Assembly: GCA_033764075.1 (NCBI GenBank)
Contig: JANRJH010000053.1
Span: 62,001-126,000, forward strand
Length of the DNA stretch: 64,000 bases
Source: M3007 sp033764075
Lineage (GTDB): Bacteria > Bacteroidota > Bacteroidia > Chitinophagales > Saprospiraceae
Direction: 5' to 3'
A program made the position numbers and the translations under genes. Below the pieces are notes generated by a model that saw only the letters and a list, made by a program, of their open reading frames with translations, had not been told where the DNA came from and searched no databases. Shown piece after piece: positions 43,374 through 50,860 of this stretch (its first letter is position 1; each line of letters opens with the position of its first letter).

Positions 43374-43680
43374 TTAAATTTTCAGAGTAATGCTATTATC
43401 CAACAGGTGTCGGTCTAAAAAGGTTTTCAAGGGGGATAGGTTAGGGTTTGTTGGGTCAAGGTTCCAGTGGTTGGGGTCGGTGTTGTTGGGGTTGCTTTGG
43501 TTATCGGGCCAAAGATACAGATGGGTGTCGAAAGGAAAGTGTGGAAATTCCGTTGAAAGGGCAGCTACCACCTCGCCTCTTCGCCTTTGTCGGACATCAT
43601 CCTCGGTTAGGAGAATTATACTTTCCGTTTAAAATTTTGATTTTGAAGTCGTCGAGGTGTTTGGCAAACTTTTCTACGGA
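43374..43680 (-). pseudogene. Broken minus-strand coding remnant between hepT and nuoG
   Basis: This 300-base stretch has no intact gene. Two frames read like pieces of one protein. Starting at the hepT stop region, one frame gives SVEKFAKHLDDFKIKILNGK YNSPNRG then a stop. A shifted frame gives EDDVRQRRRGEVVAALSTEF followed by PHFPFDTHLYLWPDN and a low-complexity Asn/Pro tail ending at 43374. A single frameshift near 43605 would join them. No start or family is recognised. It may be the rest of a gene that arrived with the toxin-antitoxin pair. Confidence 0.35.
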
Positions 43681-44021
43681 TTTTCTTCAATTTCGGAAAT
43701 CATTTTTGAAACGACTTCACACAATGAAGGCAGGTTTTCTCTCACGACAAATAAAATCAAATTCATATCGGTTCCCCAGTAGTCGTGCGCTATGCGATCC
43801 CGTAATCCGGCAACTCTTTTCCAGGGTATTTCTGGATACTTTGCTCTTAAATCAGTTGGAATTTTCTTTACAGCTTCCCCAATTACTTGAAGACAATGCA
43901 TCATAATCATCCCTTCATCAGAATAACTGCTGATTTTGATTGAATCTCTCAACGCTACCTCTTGTGCCTTGGAGGCATAAAATATAATGTCATGTAAAAA
44001 ATCTCTAATATCGCGTTTCAT
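43674..44021 (-). CDS. HepT-like HEPN ribonuclease toxin
   Basis: A 115-residue protein of the HepT/DUF86 family. The catalytic HEPN motif RX4HXY is present: Arg74, His79 and Tyr81 in LRDRIAHDYW. CLQVIGEAVKKIPTDL and YPEIPWKRVAGL are typical. In characterised pairs the toxin cuts RNA and is silenced when MntA adds AMP groups to the motif Tyr. It overlaps the antitoxin gene by four bases. It and its partner are AT-richer than the surrounding nuo genes. Confidence 0.9.
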   Translation of the reverse strand: MKRDIRDFLHDIIFYASKAQEVALRDSIKISSYSDEGMIMMHCLQVIGEAVKKIPTDLRAKYPEIPWKRVAGLRDRIAHDYWGTDMNLILFVVRENLPSLCEVVSKMISEIEENP

Positions 44022-44311
44022 ATGTATTCCACTTCTGCCAGAATATAGCGCCCAATATACTTCCTCAAACTCCTACGCACAGCCACATCCACCTTTCGCT
44101 GTAATTGTGTCTCTAAGAAGTCTTCCAATTCCATAAGTTCAAACAAACCCAACGGCCGGTCAAAATCCACCAGTACATCGACATCGCTGTCCGCACTTTC
44201 TTCACCCCTTATCCAGGAGCCGAAAACGCCCAATTCCGAAACCCCAAAGCGTTCGTGCAAATAAGGCTTCAACTCTTTTAGTCGATGTTTGATTTCTTGT
44301 ATACTCACCAT
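44018..44311 (-). CDS. MntA-like nucleotidyltransferase antitoxin
   Basis: A 97-residue minimal nucleotidyltransferase. The motif GSWIRGEESADSDVDVLV (GSx10DxD, Gly31-Ser32 with Asp43 and Asp45) is intact, followed by VDVAVRRSLRKYI, whose Asp is the third metal ligand. It should AMPylate the partner HEPN toxin. The start MVSIQEIKHR was preferred; an upstream ATG would add 15 residues. It lies 54 bases after nuoF, in the operon's direction, so nuo transcription would also read it. Confidence 0.9.
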   Translation of the reverse strand: MVSIQEIKHRLKELKPYLHERFGVSELGVFGSWIRGEESADSDVDVLVDFDRPLGLFELMELEDFLETQLQRKVDVAVRRSLRKYIGRYILAEVEYI

Positions 44312-44365
44312 TCTTTGAAGCAGTAAACTGAACGAATCCCAATCAGATATGCGCAAACAACACCC

Positions 44366-45709
44366 TCACGCCATCTCCGGTTCCCGCACCAGCCCATAGT
44401 TCCGTTCCATGCACAACCGGGGCTCGTTCACGTGCCATTCGAACTCCTCGCGGAAGTGGCGGATGGCGGCGGCCACGGGCCAGGCGGCCGCGTCGCCCAG
44501 GGGGCAGATGGTGTTGCCTTCGATTTTCTTGGCCACGTCTACCAGCAGGTCGATGTCGCTGAGCTTGCCCTGTCCGTTTTCCATGCGCCACAGCACCTTT
44601 TCCATCCAGCCGGTGCCTTCGCGGCAGGGAGAGCATTGGCCGCAGGATTCATGCCGGTAGAAGCGGGTGAAGTTGTAGGTGTTGCGCACGATGCACTGGT
44701 CTTCGTCGTACACGATGAACCCGCCGGAGCCGAGCATGGATCCGCTGACGAAGCCGCCGTCGCCGAGGCTTTCGTAAGTCATGAGGCGTGGCTCGCCGTT
44801 GGCGGTTTTGGTGACCAGGAAGTGGGGCAGAATGGGTACAGAGGAGCCGCCGGGCACGCAGGCCTTGAGGCGTTTGCCGTTTTTAATGCCGCCGCAGTAT
44901 TGATCGGAGTAGATAAACTCTTCCACCGGTACGCCCATTTCGATCTCGTACACGCCGGGTTTGTTGATGTTGCCGCAGGCGCTGATGAGCTTGGTGCCTG
45001 TGCTTTTGCCGATGCCGATCTTGGCGTATTCCTCACCGCCGTCGTTTACGATGGGCACGACAGCCGCAATGGTTTCCACGTTATTGACCACCGAGGGGCA
45101 TTGCCACAGCCCTTTTACCGCCGGGAAGGGCGGCTTGATGCGCGGGTTGCCGCGTTTGCCTTCCAGGCTTTCGATCAGGGCCGTCTCTTCACCGCAGATG
45201 TAGGCGCCTGCGCCCGGGCTCACGAACAGGTCGAGGTTGTACCCGCTGCCCTGGATGTTCTTGCCCAGCCAGCCCGCATCATAGGCTTCGGCGAGGGCGC
45301 GCTCGAGGATGTGCACGATCCAGGAATACTCCCCGCGTATGTAGATATACGATGTGTTGGCCCCCAGCGCATAGCTCGACACGATCATGCCCTCGATGAG
45401 CAGGTGGGGGATTTTTTCCATGAGGAAACGGTCCTTGAACGTGCCGGGCTCCGACTCGTCGGCGTTGCACAGCAGATAGCGGGGGACACCTTCGGGTTTG
45501 GCCAGGAACGACCATTTGAGTCCGGTAGGGAAGCCTGCACCGCCCCGGCCCCGGAGGCCCGATTTTTTCACCTCTTCCACGACCTCATCGGGCGTCATTT
45601 GCTTGAGCGCCTTTTCCACACTTCGGTAGCCGCCGTTTTTGCGGTACACTTCGTAGCGGTGTATGCCTTCGATGTGGGCGTTTTCCAACAGTAATTTTCT
45701 GCCAGCCAT
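44366..45709 (-). CDS. nuoF: NADH:quinone oxidoreductase subunit F (NADH- and FMN-binding)
   Basis: A 447-residue subunit where NADH reduces FMN. GRGGAGFPTGLKWSF is the NADH-binding motif, GAYICGEETALIESLEGKRGNPR the FMN site, and ESCGQCSPCREGTGWMEKVL holds three of the four N3 cluster Cys, with NTICPLGDAAAWPV the fourth. Length is normal. It follows the DUF2750-like gene by five bases. Confidence 0.97.
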   Translation of the reverse strand: MAGRKLLLENAHIEGIHRYEVYRKNGGYRSVEKALKQMTPDEVVEEVKKSGLRGRGGAGFPTGLKWSFLAKPEGVPRYLLCNADESEPGTFKDRFLMEKIPHLLIEGMIVSSYALGANTSYIYIRGEYSWIVHILERALAEAYDAGWLGKNIQGSGYNLDLFVSPGAGAYICGEETALIESLEGKRGNPRIKPPFPAVKGLWQCPSVVNNVETIAAVVPIVNDGGEEYAKIGIGKSTGTKLISACGNINKPGVYEIEMGVPVEEFIYSDQYCGGIKNGKRLKACVPGGSSVPILPHFLVTKTANGEPRLMTYESLGDGGFVSGSMLGSGGFIVYDEDQCIVRNTYNFTRFYRHESCGQCSPCREGTGWMEKVLWRMENGQGKLSDIDLLVDVAKKIEGNTICPLGDAAAWPVAAAIRHFREEFEWHVNEPRLCMERNYGLVREPEMA

Positions 45710-45714
45710 AATGG

Positions 45715-46146
45715 TTATTCTGCTTCCTGTTCAAAAATGGACAACAGTTCGCTTTTCAGGCGAACGGGTTCGAGCACCACGCTTTCAAATTGGTCATTGG
45801 GAAAAACGGCGACCAGGAGGCCGTCGTGCTGCATATCGTCGAGCCAGCCCATGAGTTCATTCAGGTCCAGCACCTCGGCGTTGTACTCCTGGTCCCAGCC
45901 GGCGGCGGAGCGAAAGCGCTCGGCAAACACCGGATCGGGAAAAAGAGGGATCATATCGCCCAGCTTCTCGTCGCTGAGCAGGGCCCAGCCTTCGGCATCG
46001 CACAGACCGTAAACCTCCTCGGTTTCGAGGACTGTTTTGAGGAAAAAGTTGTACCGTTTTTCACCGGGTCGGCGGCTGATGCGCTCGATGTCGGCTGTGC
46101 TGATGTGTCCCATGGCGTAATCTTGGTTGGGTGTGAGAAATGGCAT
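45715..46146 (-). CDS. DUF2750-like protein inside the nuo operon
   Basis: A 143-residue soluble protein. RYNFFLKTVLETEEVYGLCDAEGWALL, then MIPLFPDPVFAERF and LLVAVFPNDQFESVVLEPVRL, agree with the DUF2750 pattern (a small alpha/beta protein of unknown function). The ATG at 46146 shares one base with the nuoE stop (TGATG), implying coupled translation; a second ATG sits 11 codons on. Coupling to nuoE and closeness to nuoF suggest it accompanies assembly or regulation of the NADH-oxidising module. That is inference from position. Confidence 0.78.
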   Translation of the reverse strand: MPFLTPNQDYAMGHISTADIERISRRPGEKRYNFFLKTVLETEEVYGLCDAEGWALLSDEKLGDMIPLFPDPVFAERFRSAAGWDQEYNAEVLDLNELMGWLDDMQHDGLLVAVFPNDQFESVVLEPVRLKSELLSIFEQEAE

Positions 46147-46691
46147 CAGTGCATGCGCCAGGTGCCTTTGTTGACCTTTCCGGCACGGCAATCGGCGATG
46201 AACTGGTCTATTTTGGCTTCCGTCAGGTGTTCGTGGTAAAATTCGCCTACCTGCATCATCGGGGCGTACCCGCAGGCGCCCAGGCACTCCACTTCCTTGA
46301 TGGTAAACATGCCGTCGGGGGTAGTTTCGCCGGTTTGTATGCCCAATTGCTGTTGGGTGTACGCGATGATGCGCTCCGCCCCTTCGATGGCGCAAGGGCC
46401 GGTATGGCAAAACTCGAGCACATACCTGCCCACCGGGGCGTGGTTGTACATGCTGTAAAAAGTGGCCACCTCGTACACTTCGATGGCATGAATGCCCAGC
46501 ACTTCAGCCACGTGGTCCATGGCAGGTACGCTGAGCCATCCGCCGTTTTCCTCCTGTGCAAGGTGCAACAGGCGGAGGATGGCGCTTTTTTGCCTGCCCT
46601 CCGGAAATTTCTGCATGATCAGGCGCGCTTCGGCCGCCGCTTCCGTGGAGAAGTGGAACGGTGGGGCGTCGGTGGTTGGTGTTTGGTTCAT
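46146..46691 (-). CDS. nuoE: NADH:quinone oxidoreductase subunit E ([2Fe-2S])
   Basis: A 181-residue thioredoxin-fold subunit holding cluster N1a. The four ligands are in CHTGPC and CLGAC (VECLGACGYAPMMQVG). GGWLSVPAMDHVAEVLGI and VATFYSMYNHAPVGRYVLE are family landmarks. A hairpin (46708-46727) lies just upstream, between it and nuoD. Confidence 0.95.
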   Translation of the reverse strand: MNQTPTTDAPPFHFSTEAAAEARLIMQKFPEGRQKSAILRLLHLAQEENGGWLSVPAMDHVAEVLGIHAIEVYEVATFYSMYNHAPVGRYVLEFCHTGPCAIEGAERIIAYTQQQLGIQTGETTPDGMFTIKEVECLGACGYAPMMQVGEFYHEHLTEAKIDQFIADCRAGKVNKGTWRMH

Positions 46692-46707
46692 TTTTCTTGG
46701 TTGTGGG

Positions 46708-46727
46708 CCCACGGCTGAAGCCGTGGG
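46708..46727. repeat. Hairpin (9-bp stem) between nuoD and nuoE
   Basis: CCCACGGCT and AGCCGTGGG form a near-perfect palindrome around GA, one base after the nuoD stop. It resembles small REP-like palindromes. It may slow transcription or stabilise the upstream mRNA. Confidence 0.8.
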
Positions 46728-46728
46728 T

Positions 46729-47934
46729 TTATGCGTCGAGTTCTCCGGCGATCACGTTCATGCTGGACATGGTGAGGATGGCGTCGGAGAGCATGGAACC
46801 TTTGATCATTTCGGGGTAGGCCTGGTAGTAGATGAAGCAAGGGCGGCGGAAATGCAGGCGGTATGGCTGGCGGCCGCCGTCGCTGACGAGGTAAAAGCCC
46901 AGTTCTCCGTTGCCGCCTTCCACGGCGTGGTAAACCTCGCTTTTAGGGGCAGGAACCTCGCCCATCACTACTTTGAAGTGATAAATGAGCGCTTCCATTT
47001 TGGTGTACACATCGTCCTTGTCCGGAAGGTAAAAGTCGGGTACATCGGCGTGGTACGGCCCCTGGGGCAGGTTGTCGTAAGCCTGGTGAATGATGCGCAG
47101 GCTTTGCCGGATCTCTTCCTGGCGGACCATGAAACGGTCGTAGGTGTCGCCATTTTCGCCGACGGGGATGATGAAGTCGAAATCGGCGTAACTGGAGTAA
47201 GGCTCCATGATCCGAACATCATAGTCGATGCCCGCAGCGCGCAGGTTGGGCCCGGTGAACCCCCATTCCAGGGCGCGTTCGCCGTCGATGGGGCCGGCGC
47301 CGATGGTGCGGTCCATGAAAATGCGGTTGCGTTCCAGCAGGTTGTTGAACTCTTCGAACTTTTTGGGGAACGTTTTCAGGAAGTCTTTCAGCAACCGGTG
47401 AAAACGGGGGGAGAAGTCGCGCTCCATGCCCCCGATCCGTCCGATGTTGGTGGTCAGGCGGGCGCCGCACACCTCTTCGAACAGGTCGTATATGCGTTCG
47501 CGTTCCTGGAACATGTAAGTGAAGCCCGTGAGCGCGCCCGTATCCACCCCGATGACGGAATTGCAAACCAGGTGGTCGGCTATGCGCGAAAGCTCCATAA
47601 TGATCACGCGCATGTATTCGGCACGTTTGGGCAGTTCAGCCTCGATCAGCTTTTCCACCGTCATGTACCAGCCCATGTTGTTGATGGGTGAGGAACAGTA
47701 GTTGAGCCGGTCGGTGATGGGCGTGATCTGGTTGTACGGACGCCGCTCGGCCAGCTTTTCAAAGGCACGGTGGATGTACCCAATGGTCTGCTCGGCAGAC
47801 ACAATGCGCTCACCATCCATTTTCAGGACGTTCTGAAAAATACCGTGGGTGGCCGGGTGGGTAGGGCCCAGGTTCAGCGTCGCGAGTTCGCCGTCAAAAT
47901 TGTCGAGCGAAGAGAAGTATGATTGTACTTGCAT
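46729..47934 (-). CDS. nuoD: NADH:quinone oxidoreductase subunit D
   Basis: A 401-residue 49-kDa-type subunit that forms the quinone site with NuoB. LNLGPTHPATHG, GYIHRAFEKLAERRPYNQITPITDRLNYCSS, GALTGFTYMFQERERIYDLFE and the C-terminal GSMLSDAILTMSSMNVIAGELD are complete. NuoC and NuoD are separate proteins here, not fused. The 297 bases upstream contain a repeat block. Confidence 0.97.
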   Translation of the reverse strand: MQVQSYFSSLDNFDGELATLNLGPTHPATHGIFQNVLKMDGERIVSAEQTIGYIHRAFEKLAERRPYNQITPITDRLNYCSSPINNMGWYMTVEKLIEAELPKRAEYMRVIIMELSRIADHLVCNSVIGVDTGALTGFTYMFQERERIYDLFEEVCGARLTTNIGRIGGMERDFSPRFHRLLKDFLKTFPKKFEEFNNLLERNRIFMDRTIGAGPIDGERALEWGFTGPNLRAAGIDYDVRIMEPYSSYADFDFIIPVGENGDTYDRFMVRQEEIRQSLRIIHQAYDNLPQGPYHADVPDFYLPDKDDVYTKMEALIYHFKVVMGEVPAPKSEVYHAVEGGNGELGFYLVSDGGRQPYRLHFRRPCFIYYQAYPEMIKGSMLSDAILTMSSMNVIAGELDA

Positions 47935-47941
47935 GTTGGCT

Positions 47942-48230
47942 ATTGGCTTTCGGATTTCGGTTGTCGGCTTTCGGTTGTCGGCTTTCGGTAGTCGGTTGTC
48001 GGCTTTCGGCTTTCAGTAGTCGGTAGTCGGTAGTCGGCTTTCGGTAGTCGGCTTTCGGTTATCGGTTGACGGCGGTCGGTTATCGGTGGTTTGTGGTTTG
48101 GGGTTTGTGGTAGGGAATTAGTGATCAACCACCGCTATATTTCACCAACCACCGACAGCCAAAAGCCGACAACCGACTACCGACTACCGACTACCGACTA
48201 CCGATAGCCGATAGCCGACTACCGATAGCC
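47942..48230. repeat. 7-bp-period repeat block with complementary halves between nuoC and nuoD
   Basis: From about 47942 to 48090 the plus strand is a degenerate run of TCGGNNN heptamers (TCGGCTT, TCGGTTG, TCGGTAG). From 48146 to 48230 it is the complementary CCGANNN run (ACCGACT, ACCGATA). The middle is GT-rich. The two halves can pair as a hairpin of roughly 80 bp. No gene: a reading frame across it encodes only the repeat. Confidence 0.88.
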
Positions 48231-48231
48231 C

Positions 48232-48762
48232 TTAATCAAACTCCCGCCCCACATGTCCTTGGCGGCCAAAGAAGCGGTCGTCTTTATCGGTTCGGGTGCC
48301 GTCTTCGAGGCGGTATTCCTTGCGCAGTGGAAAAACGTCGAGGTCTTCCACGTTGAGGATGCGCTTAAGGTTGGGGTGGCCGGTGAAGAGGACACCAAAG
48401 AAGTCATACGTTTCGCGTTCCATCCAGTTGGCGGCGGGCCAAACGGTGGTGGCGGTAGGTACAACGGGGTCATCTATCGGAAAAAACACTTTGACGCGAA
48501 AGCGGAAATTATTCCGGAAGCTGTGCAGGTGATACACTACGCCCAACTCCTTCCCCGGGTTGTCGGGGTAATGGATGCCGCAAAGCGAGGTCAGAAAATT
48601 CGCCTGCAGGTCGGCATCGTGTTTTACGAAATCCAGCAGCGGAATAATCTGTTCGCGCGTGGTTTCCATCGTCAGCATGCCGTGCGGCTCACCGTGGTTG
48701 AGCACAGCGTCCGGGAATCGGCGCTTAATGATGGAGAGAACGATGTCGTTGTTCAGTTTCAT
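48232..48762 (-). CDS. nuoC: NADH:quinone oxidoreductase subunit C
   Basis: A 176-residue 30-kDa-type subunit. Diagnostic: ANWMERETYDFFGVLFTGHPNLKRIL followed by FPLRKEYRL. The start at MKLNNDIVLS overlaps the nuoB stop by one base (TGATG). Longer frames upstream would run through nuoB. The stop lies against the repeat block. Confidence 0.96.
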   Translation of the reverse strand: MKLNNDIVLSIIKRRFPDAVLNHGEPHGMLTMETTREQIIPLLDFVKHDADLQANFLTSLCGIHYPDNPGKELGVVYHLHSFRNNFRFRVKVFFPIDDPVVPTATTVWPAANWMERETYDFFGVLFTGHPNLKRILNVEDLDVFPLRKEYRLEDGTRTDKDDRFFGRQGHVGREFD

Positions 48763-49301
48763 CACCCGATCTGGTATTTTTCCATCAAATGCTGGTACTC
48801 CGGCGAATAACGACGGCGCAGGGGTTCGTTTTTCACCAACTCCTGGATTTTCATGACACCATCGATTATCTGTTCCGGGCGGGGCGGGCAACCGGGAACG
48901 TAAACATCGACCGGAATGACCTTGTCTATGCCTTGCAGGACCGAGTAGGTATCGAATATGCCGCCCGAACTGGCACAGGCACCCACGGCAATCACCCATT
49001 TGGGTTCGGCCATCTGGGTGTACACCTGCTTGAGGATGGGGCCCATTTTTTTGGCAATGGTGCCCATGACCATCAGCAGATCGGCCTGACGCGGGGAGAA
49101 CGACAGGCGTTCCATGCCGAAACGCGCCAGATCGTAATTGGTGCCCATGGTCGCCATAAACTCGATCCCGCAGCACGAGGTGGCGAAGGGAAGCGGCCAA
49201 ACCGAGTTGGCACGGGCCAAACCGATGGCTTTGGAGAGCGAAGTGGCGAAGAAACCTTCTCCGCCGTATCCTTCGGGCATGGGTGCTGTTTTTACCGACA
49301 T
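48762..49301 (-). CDS. nuoB: NADH:quinone oxidoreductase subunit B ([4Fe-4S] N2)
   Basis: A 179-residue subunit with the N2 cluster. Ligands: tandem Cys in ATSCCGIEFMA, Cys in AVGACASSGG and VPGCPPRPEQ. RQADLLMVMGTIAKKMGPILKQVYTQMAEPKWVIAVG is conserved. It is 37 bases after nuoA. Confidence 0.97.
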   Translation of the reverse strand: MSVKTAPMPEGYGGEGFFATSLSKAIGLARANSVWPLPFATSCCGIEFMATMGTNYDLARFGMERLSFSPRQADLLMVMGTIAKKMGPILKQVYTQMAEPKWVIAVGACASSGGIFDTYSVLQGIDKVIPVDVYVPGCPPRPEQIIDGVMKIQELVKNEPLRRRYSPEYQHLMEKYQIG

Positions 49302-49338
49302 GTCCTGAAAAGTTTGGTGGCACCTTGGCAGCCGGACC

Positions 49339-49701
49339 TTAGCGGTCCCACTCCAATGCGCCTTTTTTTAGAATGTAATAGTACCCTGCGAGGAAAATTC
49401 CGACAAACAGGAGAACGGCCAGAAAGCCCTCTATACCCATGGCCCTGAAATTCACGGCGTAGGGGTAAAAAAAGATCACCTCCACATCGAACAGTACAAA
49501 CAGGATGGCGGTCATCAGGTATTTGATGGAAACGGGGAAACGAGCATTGCCTTGCACTTCGATACCACACTCAAATGTCTCATCTTTGCGCTTGCTGCGG
49601 CGGAACGGACCCAACAGGTGCGTCACCACCAGCACAAAAACCACGAATCCAATGGCCACCAAAGCCTGTAATACAACGGGGAAATAACCGGACGGTTCCA
49701 T
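49339..49701 (-). CDS. nuoA: NADH:quinone oxidoreductase subunit A
   Basis: A 120-residue, three-helix subunit and first gene of the operon. FECGIEVQGNARFPVSIKYLMTAILFVLFDVEVIFFYPYAVNF is the family core, with the matrix-loop Cys and acidic residues of the quinone module. The start MEPSGYFPVV was chosen by comparison with usual N-termini; an in-frame ATG at 49770 would add 23 polar residues. Confidence 0.95.
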   Translation of the reverse strand: MEPSGYFPVVLQALVAIGFVVFVLVVTHLLGPFRRSKRKDETFECGIEVQGNARFPVSIKYLMTAILFVLFDVEVIFFYPYAVNFRAMGIEGFLAVLLFVGIFLAGYYYILKKGALEWDR

Positions 49702-49784
49702 GTTGTTGTTTGTGATAGGTTTGCTTTGAAACGTCTGGGTTGCCGGACGGTTCATAAAATTTGCAGGCATTTTTACCTGCCGCG

Positions 49785-49792
49785 CAAAGGTA
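49785..49792 (-). promoter_or_regulatory. Candidate -7 box (TACCTTTG) of the nuo operon
   Basis: The minus strand has TACCTTTG 84 bases before the chosen nuoA start. The -33 region lacks a clear TTTG. The divergent gap to folD (49702-49947) shows nothing else. Confidence 0.4.
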
Positions 49793-49947
49793 GGTGAAAT
49801 GTGATGATTTGCGCCCGGTCATGTGTAAACCACAAGTCAGCAAAAGATTTTTGCCCCGGATGCTCAATGTGGCCTGATCAGTAAAACCAAACAGTGTAAA
49901 TACAATAAAACCGCGCCGGTTTTCGCCGGACATCCAAACCTGCAAGC

Positions 49948-50817
49948 ATGCTCCTCGACGGAAAACAGTTATCGGAAACCATCAAAATCGAATTGGCGTC
50001 GGCCGTGGAAGACAGACGCACCCGCGGCCTGAAAATCCCGCACCTGGCAGCCGTGCTGGTCGGCCAAAATCCGGCAAGTCACGTGTACGTGAACAGCAAA
50101 ATACGGTCTTGCGAACAGGTGGGCTTTAAAAGTTCGCTCATTCCCCTGCCGGAAGAAACGTCGGAGGCTAACCTGCTCGAAGTCATCCAAAACTTGAACC
50201 ACGACCCGGATGTCGACGGCTTCATCGTTCAGCTGCCACTGCCCAAACACATCAACGCAGAAAAGGTCACCCTGGCGATTGACCCTTCGAAAGACGTGGA
50301 CGGCTTTCACCCGGTCAATTTCGGGCGCATGGCCCAGGGGCTCGACGCCTTCCTGCCCGCCACCCCCATGGGCATACTCGAAATGATCCGTCGCTACGAG
50401 ATCCCCACCGCCGGGCGCCACGCCGTGGTGGTGGGCCGCAGCAACATCGTGGGTACACCCATGAGCCTCCTGCTGTCCCGCAAAGGATACCCGGGCGACT
50501 GCACAGTGACCCTTACCCATTCGCGTACTCGGGATTTGCCGGCGGAGGTTCGCCGTGCCGACATCGTGGTTGCCGCCATCGGAATTCCGGAATTTATCCA
50601 GGGCGACTGGCTTCGGGAGGACGCCGTGGTCATCGATGTGGGCATCAACCGGGTGGCCGATGCATCCAAAAAGTCGGGCTTTCGTTTGGTGGGCGACGTA
50701 CACTTCCCATCCGCCGAACCCCGGTGCAGCTACATAACGCCCGTGCCCGGCGGGGTAGGGCTCATGACGGTGACGGCTTTGCTGATGAATACGCTCAAAG
50801 CCTGTCGTACCGACTAG
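49948..50817 (+). CDS. folD: Methylenetetrahydrofolate dehydrogenase / cyclohydrolase
   Basis: A 289-residue bifunctional enzyme interconverting 5,10-methylene- and 10-formyl-THF. VGQNPASHVYVNSKIRSCEQVGF holds the Tyr/Lys active-site pair (YVNSK), DVDGFIVQLPLPKHI follows, and the NADP fold is GRSNIVGTPMSLLL. It supplies the formyl-THF used by PurH, whose gene begins 43 bases after this stop. Confidence 0.97.
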   Translation: MLLDGKQLSETIKIELASAVEDRRTRGLKIPHLAAVLVGQNPASHVYVNSKIRSCEQVGFKSSLIPLPEETSEANLLEVIQNLNHDPDVDGFIVQLPLPKHINAEKVTLAIDPSKDVDGFHPVNFGRMAQGLDAFLPATPMGILEMIRRYEIPTAGRHAVVVGRSNIVGTPMSLLLSRKGYPGDCTVTLTHSRTRDLPAEVRRADIVVAAIGIPEFIQGDWLREDAVVIDVGINRVADASKKSGFRLVGDVHFPSAEPRCSYITPVPGGVGLMTVTALLMNTLKACRTD

Positions 50818-50824
50818 AAACCAT

Positions 50825-50832
50825 TACCTTTG
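50825..50832 (+). promoter_or_regulatory. Candidate -7 box (TACCTTTG) for purH
   Basis: It matches TAnnTTTG and lies 28 bases before the purH ATG, in the gap after folD. purH-nth may have its own promoter besides read-through from folD. Confidence 0.5.
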
Positions 50833-50860
50833 CGGCCTTTCAAACCACTTTCGTCTTTCC

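Noticed and set aside
43674..44311. Abortive-infection or restriction cluster
   Set aside because: Only the two toxin-antitoxin genes and a remnant are present; there are no nuclease, methylase or sensor genes around, only nuo genes.
47940..48128. 62-codon minus-strand frame in the nuoC-nuoD gap
   Set aside because: It only translates the heptamer repeat (TESR/TTDYRKP pattern).
49702..49947. Riboswitch ahead of folD
   Set aside because: No conserved riboswitch core (THF, purine or SAM type) could be found in the gap by eye.
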